A stretch of DNA of 7,908 nt from Tissierellia bacterium (GTDB lineage: Bacteria > Bacillota_A > Clostridia > Tissierellales > Peptoniphilaceae), in the NCBI GenBank assembly GCA_012728775.1, contig JAAYEN010000098.1, positions 1-7,908 on the forward strand, given 5' to 3'. The position numbers and the translations under genes were made by a program. Within the stretch, counting starts at the first letter, position 1. The number at the start of each line of letters is the position of its first letter. The notes under the pieces are model-generated. The model worked only from the letters and a program-made list of their open reading frames with translations, had not been told where the DNA came from and did not search any database. This document shows positions 1 to 6,058 of the stretch, piece after piece.

Positions 1-433
1 ATTTAGTATTTGTGTCTAAATCTTCATCAGGGGGATTTATTAATTTCCAAAAAATAAACAAGGAGATGTATGCTCCTATAAAACTGATAATGGATTTTAA
101 ATAACTTTCTCTAAGTAAGAGGACCCTCGCACCTTGGATTTGTTTACCATCTTCAAAAAGTTTGATAACTAAATTCGTAATTTTGGAATAAAAGGATCCA
201 GCTGTTTCAGTGTTATTTAACAAAATTTCATGAGCTTTGTCGTAGGCTTTTATAAATTCAAAAGAAAAAAATCCCCAAATTCCCAATAAAATCACAGCAA
301 AAATAAATCCAATTATCTTATATTTTCCATTTCCATAATTAGTGTTACTTTTAGGTCCAGAATTAACGAATTTACGAAAAACAAGAAATCCGCCTATAAA
401 AAACGCTAAATATAATATTCCAAGTATTATCAT
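1..433 (-). CDS. Small membrane protein of unknown function (3' end beyond the window)
   Basis: I do not recognise this protein. Reading the minus strand from the ATG at 433, the frame stays open for 144 codons to the window edge, so the C-terminus is missing. Three hydrophobic stretches are visible: residues about 2-19 (starting MIILGILYLAFF), 40-59 (including AVILLGIWGFF) and 113-130 (including ISFIGAYISLFIFW). Basic residues RK at 20-21 follow the first segment. Between segments 2 and 3 lies a polar stretch of about 50 residues, and an acidic tail (PPDEDLD) follows segment 3. These features suggest a small integral membrane protein. The start is supported by an AGGAG ribosome site at 440-444 (minus strand), six bases from the ATG, and by a promoter just upstream. 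It is transcribed divergently from the molybdoenzyme operon, with no evident functional link. I saw no catalytic motif. Confidence 0.75.
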   Translation of the reverse strand, partial: MIILGILYLAFFIGGFLVFRKFVNSGPKSNTNYGNGKYKIIGFIFAVILLGIWGFFSFEFIKAYDKAHEILLNNTETAGSFYSKITNLVIKLFEDGKQIQGARVLLLRESYLKSIISFIGAYISLFIFWKLINPPDEDLDTNTK

Positions 434-470
434 AGTTATCTCCTCTTGAGACAAGAATATCAATAACTAT
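432..470 (-). repeat. Inverted repeat around the start codon of the leftward gene
   Basis: ATAGTTAT at 432-439 and ATAACTAT at 463-470 are perfect 8-base inverted arms. Read on the minus strand, the inner part contains a second small hairpin, TCTTG-TCT-CAAGA, and the downstream outer arm runs into the start codon. In an RNA that began upstream of 470, the outer stem would cover part of the ATG. With the TTGACA/TATTCT promoter, the RNA would start inside the structure and the repeat could act only as DNA, for example as an operator. It may also be chance in AT-rich sequence. Confidence 0.4.
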
Positions 471-482
471 TTTTTATGTCAA
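454..482 (-). promoter_or_regulatory. Sigma-A-type promoter for the leftward membrane-protein gene
   Basis: On the minus strand there is a perfect TTGACA (477-482), a 17-base spacer and a TATTCT -10 box (454-459) preceded by TG at the extended -10 position. Transcription would start near 447, giving a leader of only about 14 bases that still carries the AGGAG site. The match is good in the -35 box and moderate in the -10 box. Confidence 0.6.
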
Positions 483-498
483 GAACAGACCATTTCAT
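460..498 (-). other. Possible 12-codon leader ORF before the leftward gene
   Basis: On the minus strand an ATG at 498 opens a 12-codon frame, MKWSVLDIKNSY, ending in TGA at 460-462. An AAGGAG lies at 503-508, four bases before the ATG, which is a better ribosome site than chance usually gives. The last codons overlap the left arm of the inverted repeat that would mask the next gene's start, as in translational attenuation. Against this, a good promoter lies inside the frame, and no convincing promoter was found further upstream. It could be a leader peptide or a coincidence. Confidence 0.2.
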
Positions 499-576
499 TT
501 AACTCCTTATTTATGATTTGTAGTTTATAAGATTTAGTAAAATTAAAATCTATTCATTTAAAAGTTAGATTTATTC

Positions 577-605
577 TTAACAAACTGCCTCAGATATGGT
601 ATAAT
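577..605 (+). promoter_or_regulatory. Sigma-A promoter of the molybdoenzyme operon
   Basis: TTAACA (577-582, one mismatch to TTGACA), a 17-base spacer and a perfect TATAAT (600-605) with TG at 597-598, giving an extended -10. Transcription would start near 612, with a leader of about 40 bases before the ATG at 653. A second TATAAT occurs at 613-618 but has no matching -35 box. The ribosome site before 653 is weak (only AAAGACGG-like sequence), unlike the strong sites inside the operon. I found no convincing FNR- or Rex-type palindrome over the promoter. Confidence 0.7.
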
Positions 606-652
606 TTTTTTGTATAATATAAAATTTAGTTATAAAAAAGAAAGACGGTAAG

Positions 653-1723
653 ATGATTGAAAAAATTATTTTAGATGCTCTTTTTGACGATACTTTTAAA
701 AGAAAAGTCGAAAGTGTATCTAGAAATTGTATGCGCTCTACTAGCGAAAGAAATAAATGCACAAAGTGCATAGAACTCTGTCCTGAAAAAGCCATTAGTG
801 AGACTCGTAATGGCATAATAGTAGATTCTATTTTATGCGGAGGATGTAATCTTTGTGTTAGTGAGTGTTATTCCAGAACTTTTAGTGCAGCAAAAAAACC
901 CTATTTGCATTCTTTAAACAAAATCGTAGAAGGAGAATACTCCAAGTGGCGATGCAAGAAAACTGCCACTGGCGAAGATATAAACTTTGGGTGTTTGAGA
1001 ACTATTGACCCTAGATATATTTTTGCCCTAGGATTTTCGGACTTATCCCATAAAATCCAGTTGGATTTTTCAAAATGCCCTGGCTGTGAATATGAAAATA
1101 TTGGATATGACATGGAAGTATTGGTGGATTATGTTAAAGAATTGGGCAAATTGGAAAATCTGAGTTTTGAAATGGGAGAAGTAATAGTGGATGAGGAAGA
1201 AAAAATCGTCTCGCGTAGGGACTTTTTTAATTCTATACTAAAAGATTCTCAAGGTGTTACTAAGTCTGCTTTAAAAGAAACTACAAAAAATCTGGGATTG
1301 GATTTGGAAGTAGAGGAGAATTTAGATGCTTTAATAAAAACTCTTTTGAAAAAAGGTCTTTCCCAAAACGTCGATACCTCTTGGATGGAAGAGTACATAT
1401 TCGATTTAAAGGTAGATGAAAGTTGCGCGTTTTGTTATGAGTGTGTGAGCTATTGTCCTACAAAAGCTTTAAAAATCGAAAACAAGAAGGACGAAATGAA
1501 TTTAATAGTGGATGAGGAACTTTGCAATTTTTGCCAAAGATGTATAGAAAAATGCAGATACAATTCTATATCTAAAGCTAAATTTACAAAGATGAAAGAG
1601 TCTATTCTTTTGAACAAAGAAAAAACTAAATGCAAAGGGTGTAGAGTAGCCACGCCCTCATTAAATGAAGAAGGCTATTGTATAACGTGTGAGATAAGAA
1701 ACAAAAATAGAAAGAAAAATTAA
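653..1723 (+). CDS. 24-cysteine polyferredoxin, first gene of the molybdoenzyme operon
   Basis: A 356-residue soluble iron-sulfur protein with no signal peptide or membrane segment, so probably cytoplasmic. The N-terminal pair of cluster motifs is C26-x9-C36-x2-C39-x3-C43-P and C62-x2-C65-x2-C68-x3-C72. A middle region has C101, C114 and C142-x2-C145 (KCPGCE), which could bind a further cluster. A stretch of about 110 residues without cysteine follows, rich in Lys and Glu. A second ferredoxin pair comes next: C258/C261/C264/C268-P and C291/C294/C297/C301. The C-terminus has C327-x2-C330-x12-C343-x2-C346, arranged like a zinc ribbon or rubredoxin knuckle. SRRDFF at residues 187-192 looks like a Tat motif but is internal and is not followed by a hydrophobic stretch. 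The stop is 13 bases from the next start, so it is co-transcribed. Its likely role is electron transfer to, or cytoplasmic maturation of, the molybdoenzyme, as proposed for NapF. That is an inference; I recognise no exact family. Confidence 0.85.
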   Translation: MIEKIILDALFDDTFKRKVESVSRNCMRSTSERNKCTKCIELCPEKAISETRNGIIVDSILCGGCNLCVSECYSRTFSAAKKPYLHSLNKIVEGEYSKWRCKKTATGEDINFGCLRTIDPRYIFALGFSDLSHKIQLDFSKCPGCEYENIGYDMEVLVDYVKELGKLENLSFEMGEVIVDEEEKIVSRRDFFNSILKDSQGVTKSALKETTKNLGLDLEVEENLDALIKTLLKKGLSQNVDTSWMEEYIFDLKVDESCAFCYECVSYCPTKALKIENKKDEMNLIVDEELCNFCQRCIEKCRYNSISKAKFTKMKESILLNKEKTKCKGCRVATPSLNEEGYCITCEIRNKNRKKN

Positions 1724-1736
1724 TTGGAGGTTTTAT

Positions 1737-2303
1737 ATGGCGAATTATGTAATGCTATTTGACAGAAATAGATGCATAGGATGTAACGCTTGTGTAGTAG
1801 CGTGTCAACAAAATTATAACATGCCAGCAGAAAATAAGCTAAACTGGGTTACAGTAGAAGAAAGCGGAGAGTTTCCAGATATAAAATTGGACTTCACTCC
1901 ACAACTTTGTGCTCATTGTAACAATCCTGTATGTGTCGATGTCTGTCCAGTAGAGGATGCGACATTTAAGACGGAAGAAGGTTATGTATTGGTGGTAGAA
2001 GAAAACTGTATTGGATGCCAACTTTGTGTAAAAGAATGTCCATACGGAGCTCGTTCTATGAATGAAGAGACTAGAAAAGCAGTTAAATGCTCTTTTTGTG
2101 CAAATCTAGTAGAATTTGGGGAATATCCAATTTGTGCTACTACTTGTCCTACTAATGCTAGAATTTTTGGAGATTTGGACGATCCAAATTCAGAAGTTTC
2201 AAAATTAATTGCAGGTTCAGGAACAGTAAGATACAGTACACTTCTAGACAATAATACAGAAGATTTAGAACCAAATGTTTATTATATTGGGGAGGATAAA
2301 TAA
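1737..2303 (+). CDS. Four-cluster [4Fe-4S] electron-transfer subunit (DmsB/PsrB/PhsB type)
   Basis: A 188-residue ferredoxin-like subunit of a DMSO-reductase-family enzyme, which passes electrons to the catalytic subunit encoded next. All 16 cysteines expected for four [4Fe-4S] clusters are present: C13/C16/C19/C23, C58/C61/C66/C70, C91/C94/C97/C101 and C118/C121/C133/C137. The opening motif RCIGCNACVVACQ and the second set CAHCNNPVCVDVCP are typical of this family, as is the length (about 180-240). It has no signal peptide, so if the enzyme is extracytoplasmic this subunit would be exported in complex with the Tat-bearing catalytic subunit, as in DmsAB. GGAGG at 1726-1730, six bases before the ATG, fixes the start. 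The stop TAA shares one base with the next ATG (TAATG), implying translational coupling and near-equal synthesis. The family assignment is firm; the redox partner is unknown. Confidence 0.93.
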   Translation: MANYVMLFDRNRCIGCNACVVACQQNYNMPAENKLNWVTVEESGEFPDIKLDFTPQLCAHCNNPVCVDVCPVEDATFKTEEGYVLVVEENCIGCQLCVKECPYGARSMNEETRKAVKCSFCANLVEFGEYPICATTCPTNARIFGDLDDPNSEVSKLIAGSGTVRYSTLLDNNTEDLEPNVYYIGEDK

Positions 2304-4693
2304 TGCTTAAAGATTTGTGGAAAAAGGAAATCTCTAGAAGAAAATTCCTAAAAACGACAGGCCTGGCTGTGGCGACTACTGCAGTTTTAACCGCTTGTGA
2401 TACAAAATATTTGACAGAAGAAAGAAAATTGTCCCCAGCAGCTAACAAAAGTGTAGACCATAGAAATTATCCATTTACTTATACAGCTGAAAATGTAACT
2501 AAAATAAATACTACCTGCTATATGTGTGCTATTAACTGTACCGCAGTAGGAGTAGTAGACGAAGACGGAATACTTAAAAGAATGGAACCAAATAAGCTAG
2601 ACCCAGTAAGTAATGGAACCCTTTGTGCAAAAGGTAACGCTGGTGTAGCTCAACTTTATGACGAAGATAGACTAAAAACTCCTATGAGAAAAGTAGCAGA
2701 AAATGAGTGGGAAGAAATTACTTGGGACGAAGCATTCGACATTATGCATGAAGAGTTTACTAAGATAGCTGAAACTCACGGACCAGAAACTGTTTTTGCA
2801 CTAAACCGTAGAGGATATTATTCAAACCTTTTAACAGCATGGTTAAAAGAATACGGTACACCTAATGGCCCACTAGGACAAGAAAGTATTTGCGACGGTG
2901 GTAAACGTGTAGCTCAACAACTAGCAGCAGGTGCGGCTGGTTTATATTGCGACTTTAAAAACTCCAAATACATTATGCTATTCGGAGCAAACCAAATGGA
3001 AGCACCTAGATATAGATTAGGTATGCCTGGAGATATACTTACAGCTCAAGAAAATGGAGCGAAGTTGATTGTAATTGATCCAAGGTTTAACTATTCAGCA
3101 GCTAAGGCAGATGAGTACCACAGAATTAACGCTGGAACTGATGGACTTATGATAATGGCTATGAATCACGTAATCATAAGAGAAGGCCTTGAAGATAAAG
3201 CATTTATTGAAGCTCACTCAGCTGGATTTGAAGAATATAAAGCAGAAGTTTCTAAACCTGAATATTCTCCAGAAGCAGTGGCAGAAGAAGTAGGAATAGA
3301 TGCAGCGACTATAGAAAGATTGGCAATAGAATTTGCATCTGCAGATGGGGCAGTAGCAGATACTTCCAGTGGTATTATAATGTTCCAAAACGGAACTCAA
3401 GCAGACTTACATCTTCTTAATTTAGTAGCATTAACAGGAAATATGTTAGGCAAAGGTGGAATCCTAAGAAGACAATCTTCTAAACGTTCCAACCCAAAAT
3501 TTGAAGTAGATAATTCTAAAGGCAAAGAAAAATTCTGGGGAGCTTTAGGTTATCCATATTATTCAGGCCAACCAGAAGGTGGAAATAGAAATATTATTGC
3601 AGACTGTATTTTAACTCCAGATGCAGTTCCTACAGGACCATTGGCAGAAGCAGAAACTCTTCCATTATACGAAGGAAAAGGACTAAAGGGAGTTATAGTT
3701 TACCAAACTGACCCAATCGGAGCCCAAGGCGAAACAGTAAGACTTATTGAAGCTTTCAATAATTTAGATTTTGGTGTAGTTATAGATATTTATCTAAATC
3801 AATCAGCAGAAGCCCTACCTATAGGTGGACTTGCACTTCCAGAAGCTACGTATTTAGAAAGATATGCATCAAGATCTATAAACGCATATACTTCAGCCCT
3901 AGCACTTAGCCAAGCCGTAGTGCCACCAATGTATGAAACTAAATCAGCATATTGGATATTTACAAAATTAGGCCAACGTTTTGGATATGCAGACTTCATG
4001 GCTTTAGATGCAGATGGAGAAGAACAAGCCATGATCGAATCCGTAGAAAAAGCGGATCAAGGAGATGGCTTATTCGTAGATTTTGCTAAACTTAAAGAAG
4101 AAGGTGTTTGGATGTTAAAAGATCCAGATGCTAGAAACTATGAAAACTACGCAAAAGTATTTCCAAATGAAAAATATCGTTTCTCATTTGTGGGAGATGA
4201 TATAAATGATGACCACAAAATGTTTGTAGCTGCAGCAGGGGGCAATCCAGTACCTGGATATATTAGACCAGTTCAAACAACTGGAGAATACCCACTTAGA
4301 TTTATGGCTGGTGGAAAAGTAATGTGGCATACACAAACTTCTACTAGAAATAACAAATATCTAATGCAAATATTCGATGAAAATACTATTGTAAAAGATA
4401 AAAACTATATTGTTATGAGCCCAGATGATGCAGGAGAAAGAGGACTAGAAACAGGATCCATCGCAGTAGTATCCAGCCCAGTTAGCTCCATTGAAGGAGA
4501 AGTATTGGTAACCGAAAGAGTTCCAAAGGGATATGTACACATGACTCATGGATACGGACATAGAGCACCAACTATGCAATTAGCAAATGGAGTGGGACAA
4601 GACTGTGGAGATATTGTAGAAGCAAAAAGAGTAGATCCAATTTCAAACTGTTTCACTATGAAAGAAGAAATCTGTAACGTAGTGGGAGCATAA
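2303..4693 (+). CDS. Tat-exported molybdopterin oxidoreductase catalytic subunit, probable lipoprotein
   Basis: A 796-residue catalytic subunit of the DMSO-reductase superfamily, nearest in layout to the polysulfide/thiosulfate/arsenate reductase group. The N-terminus has a twin-arginine signal, SRRKFLKTT (R12-R13), a hydrophobic stretch, then LTAC with C32 as a possible lipidation site. The iron-sulfur motif is C72-x2-C75-x3-C79-x28-C108 followed by AKG, with K110 as the usual electron-relay Lys. The likely Mo ligand is C197 in SICDGG. The cofactor-binding region follows (FGANQMEAPR, then IVIDPRF and AGTDG), with LTGNMLGKGG near residue 380. The C-terminal dinucleotide-binding domain includes WHTQTSTRN (from W675) and HGYGH (H749-H753). 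The ribosome site GGGGAGG lies just before the ATG. No in-frame TGA suggests selenocysteine. It sits with its electron-transfer subunit, chaperone and MobA but without a membrane anchor subunit. The substrate is undetermined: sulfur oxyanions, arsenate, N- or S-oxides, or an organic compound such as a catechol (dehydroxylation) are all possible. Confidence 0.93.
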   Translation: MLKDLWKKEISRRKFLKTTGLAVATTAVLTACDTKYLTEERKLSPAANKSVDHRNYPFTYTAENVTKINTTCYMCAINCTAVGVVDEDGILKRMEPNKLDPVSNGTLCAKGNAGVAQLYDEDRLKTPMRKVAENEWEEITWDEAFDIMHEEFTKIAETHGPETVFALNRRGYYSNLLTAWLKEYGTPNGPLGQESICDGGKRVAQQLAAGAAGLYCDFKNSKYIMLFGANQMEAPRYRLGMPGDILTAQENGAKLIVIDPRFNYSAAKADEYHRINAGTDGLMIMAMNHVIIREGLEDKAFIEAHSAGFEEYKAEVSKPEYSPEAVAEEVGIDAATIERLAIEFASADGAVADTSSGIIMFQNGTQADLHLLNLVALTGNMLGKGGILRRQSSKRSNPKFEVDNSKGKEKFWGALGYPYYSGQPEGGNRNIIADCILTPDAVPTGPLAEAETLPLYEGKGLKGVIVYQTDPIGAQGETVRLIEAFNNLDFGVVIDIYLNQSAEALPIGGLALPEATYLERYASRSINAYTSALALSQAVVPPMYETKSAYWIFTKLGQRFGYADFMALDADGEEQAMIESVEKADQGDGLFVDFAKLKEEGVWMLKDPDARNYENYAKVFPNEKYRFSFVGDDINDDHKMFVAAAGGNPVPGYIRPVQTTGEYPLRFMAGGKVMWHTQTSTRNNKYLMQIFDENTIVKDKNYIVMSPDDAGERGLETGSIAVVSSPVSSIEGEVLVTERVPKGYVHMTHGYGHRAPTMQLANGVGQDCGDIVEAKRVDPISNCFTMKEEICNVVGA

Positions 4694-4694
4694 T

Positions 4695-5288
4695 ATGCTA
4701 AGAGAAAAAATAGACATATTGACTTTGCTCTTTTCAAAACCAGATGGATTTATAAAAGACAGAATAATAGAAGGAAATATGGGGGAAATGCTGGAGACAG
4801 CATTTCCTAATTTTAAATGGGAAGATTTTTCTGACGGAGAATTTAATAAAAATGCAGCAGAAAAAATTGAAAAGGACTATCTTTATTTATTTATCGGAGT
4901 ATCTAGTCCTTTAGCATCACCCTATGCCTCCTCCTATTACAGAAAGAAATCCAGACTTATGGATAAACCAGCAAGGGATAATATTAGACTTATGAAAAAA
5001 TGGGGACTGGAAATGGAGGAATCTTATAAAGATTTACCAGATCATATCCTCACTACCCTAAATATAATTTCTGTACTATTAGAGCATAAAGACAATGTAG
5101 AAGAAGAAGTATTAAAGAAAGAAATTTCCGAAGATATTTACAATACTATAAAAAATATGGAATGGCTCGAAATATTTAGAGAAAGAATAGCTGAAAACGA
5201 AGAAGCAAAAGTTTATTCTAAATTTACAGACGCCTTAATAGAAACCTTCCAGGAGATGAAGCTATCATGGGAGAACTCTCAAGCATAA
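4695..5288 (+). CDS. TorD/DmsD-family molybdoenzyme maturation chaperone
   Basis: A 197-residue, mainly helical cytoplasmic protein matching the TorD/DmsD/NarJ-type chaperones in length and key patches. These are an acidic-aromatic motif DYLYLFIG (residues 61-68), SPYASSYY (75-82), and EESYKDLPDHI (108-118), which matches the family's E-x-PDH-I signature. Such proteins bind the Tat signal and the immature catalytic subunit, hold it for cofactor insertion and prevent early export. Its start is one base after the stop of the catalytic gene, with GTGGGAG upstream as ribosome site, so it is coupled to its presumed client. Its end overlaps mobA by 22 bases. No cysteines or membrane segments are present. 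The family is clear from motifs and context, but sequence identity in this family is always low. Confidence 0.87.
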   Translation: MLREKIDILTLLFSKPDGFIKDRIIEGNMGEMLETAFPNFKWEDFSDGEFNKNAAEKIEKDYLYLFIGVSSPLASPYASSYYRKKSRLMDKPARDNIRLMKKWGLEMEESYKDLPDHILTTLNIISVLLEHKDNVEEEVLKKEISEDIYNTIKNMEWLEIFRERIAENEEAKVYSKFTDALIETFQEMKLSWENSQA

Positions 5289-5860
5289 TCCTAGCCGGTG
5301 GCAAAAGCACCCGAATGGGATTTGATAAACAGTTATTAAAAATAGAAGATGAACTTATAGTAAAATATCTGGGAAAAATACTAAAAAATCACTTTAAAGA
5401 AGTAGTAGTAGTAACCAACACCCCGGAATTATACCATGGAGAAAAATTTATTTTAACCAAAGACATTTACCCAGGACTAGGACCATTAGCGGGAATCCAC
5501 GCAGGACTAGAAAAAATCACTACTAAGGGAGCATTTGTAATAGCCTGTGATATGCCCAATATAAGTGAAGAATTTATAGAACATATAAAATCCCTATTTT
5601 TTGAAAAAAAAGTAAAGGGAGTAGTGTCTAAGGTAAATGGATTTATAGAACCCATGAATGGCATCTATTCAAAGGTATTGTTTGAAGATTTAGAAAACAG
5701 ATTAAAATCTAGAAATCTAAAGTTAAAAAACCTAATCGATGATAACAATTTTTACATTATCGAAGAAGAAAAAATTAGAAATATGGAAATGGGATTTGAA
5801 ATTTTTAGAAATATAAATGATAAAATTGAATTAGATAATTATTTAAAAAGGAAGGCGTAA
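5267..5860 (+). CDS. mobA: Molybdenum cofactor guanylyltransferase MobA
   Basis: MobA transfers GMP from GTP to Mo-molybdopterin, making the guanine dinucleotide cofactor used by DMSO-reductase-family enzymes. The 197 residues carry the nucleotidyltransferase signature ILAGGKSTRMGFDK (residues 8-21), GPLAGI (72-77), and ACDMP with D95 as the expected metal ligand. IEPMNGIY (127-134) stands where the family usually has a P-L-x-x-x-Y pattern. The length is normal (about 190-210). The ATG lies inside the chaperone gene, 22 bases before its stop. AGGAG at 5251-5255, 11 bases upstream, supports this start, and translation is probably coupled. Placing it last in the operon ties supply of the finished cofactor to synthesis of the enzyme. 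No MobB or earlier Moco biosynthesis genes are in the window. Confidence 0.93.
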   Translation: MGELSSIILAGGKSTRMGFDKQLLKIEDELIVKYLGKILKNHFKEVVVVTNTPELYHGEKFILTKDIYPGLGPLAGIHAGLEKITTKGAFVIACDMPNISEEFIEHIKSLFFEKKVKGVVSKVNGFIEPMNGIYSKVLFEDLENRLKSRNLKLKNLIDDNNFYIIEEEKIRNMEMGFEIFRNINDKIELDNYLKRKA

Positions 5861-5874
5861 AAACCTTCTTTTTT
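5845..5874 (+). terminator. Rho-independent terminator of the molybdoenzyme operon
   Basis: AAAAAGGAAGG (5845-5855) pairs with CCTTCTTTTTT (5864-5874) across an eight-base loop, giving 11 pairs with one G-U wobble; a T-A pair can extend the stem at its base. The 3' arm itself supplies the T-run. The mobA stop codon (5858-5860) lies in the loop, so the terminator overlaps the end of the gene. The stem is AT-rich, with only a short G-C core. Confidence 0.75.
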
Positions 5875-5927
5875 ATTTAGTCGGTTCAAGCCCCTTGCGT
5901 TATATGCTACGATATATTTCAATCAAG

Positions 5928-5957
5928 GTGACTGTTTAATATTTTAAATCGTATAAG
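5928..5957 (+). promoter_or_regulatory. Possible promoter for the LOR/SDH gene pair
   Basis: GTGACT (5928-5933, four of six matches to TTGACA), an 18-base spacer and TATAAG (5952-5957, five of six). Transcription would start near 5964 and give a leader of about 95 bases. An alternative -10, TATAAT at 6013-6018, has no recognisable -35. The terminator at 5845-5874 implies that the downstream genes need their own promoter somewhere in this gap, but which element is used is uncertain. Confidence 0.35.
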
Positions 5958-5987
5958 AAATATTAAAAAACATAGTGGATCTCTCGT

Positions 5988-6013
5988 AAGCTAATTTATT
6001 TAAATTGGCTTTT
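5988..6013 (+). promoter_or_regulatory. Leader hairpin with short T-run, possible attenuator
   Basis: AAGCTAATTT (5988-5997) pairs with AAATTGGCTT (6002-6011) around an ATTT loop: ten pairs, one of them G-U. It is followed only by TTA, so the T-run is weak for a terminator. If transcription starts near 5964, this hairpin lies in the leader about 50 bases before the start codon and could act in attenuation or RNA stability. I recognised no known riboswitch, T-box or leader peptide here. Confidence 0.35.
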
Positions 6014-6026
6014 ATAATATTATAAA
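6011..6026. repeat. Perfect 16-base palindrome upstream of the LOR/SDH pair
   Basis: TTTATAATATTATAAA is a perfect palindrome of two 8-base halves, 33 bases before the ATG at 6059. It contains a TATAAT (6013-6018) that could be a -10 box, so a repressor bound here would block transcription. It is wholly A/T, and such palindromes arise by chance fairly often in AT-rich spacers. The rest of the 198-base gap (5861-6058) holds no ORF that I can support. Confidence 0.4.
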
Positions 6027-6058
6027 CTCTGATAAAATGCTTATATGCGAGGTGGAAT

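Noticed and set aside
613..618. Second TATAAT as an additional operon promoter
   Set aside because: The region 17 bases upstream (590-595, TCAGAT) bears no resemblance to a -35 box, and the adjacent TTAACA/TATAAT promoter is much better.
577..816. 79-residue minus-strand ORF across the operon promoter and start of the polyferredoxin gene
   Set aside because: It lies opposite a well-supported coding region and promoter, has no recognisable motif, and reads as the shadow of the plus-strand gene.
2303..4693. Selenocysteine-containing formate dehydrogenase
   Set aside because: There is no in-frame TGA, and the likely Mo ligand is an ordinary Cys (C197). The segment around it does not resemble formate dehydrogenase.
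5882..5896. GGTTCAAGCCCC resembling a tRNA T-loop, suggesting a tRNA remnant or attachment site
   Set aside because: The flanking bases do not form the five-pair T stem (GTCGG against CCCCT fails), and no anticodon or acceptor arm is present.
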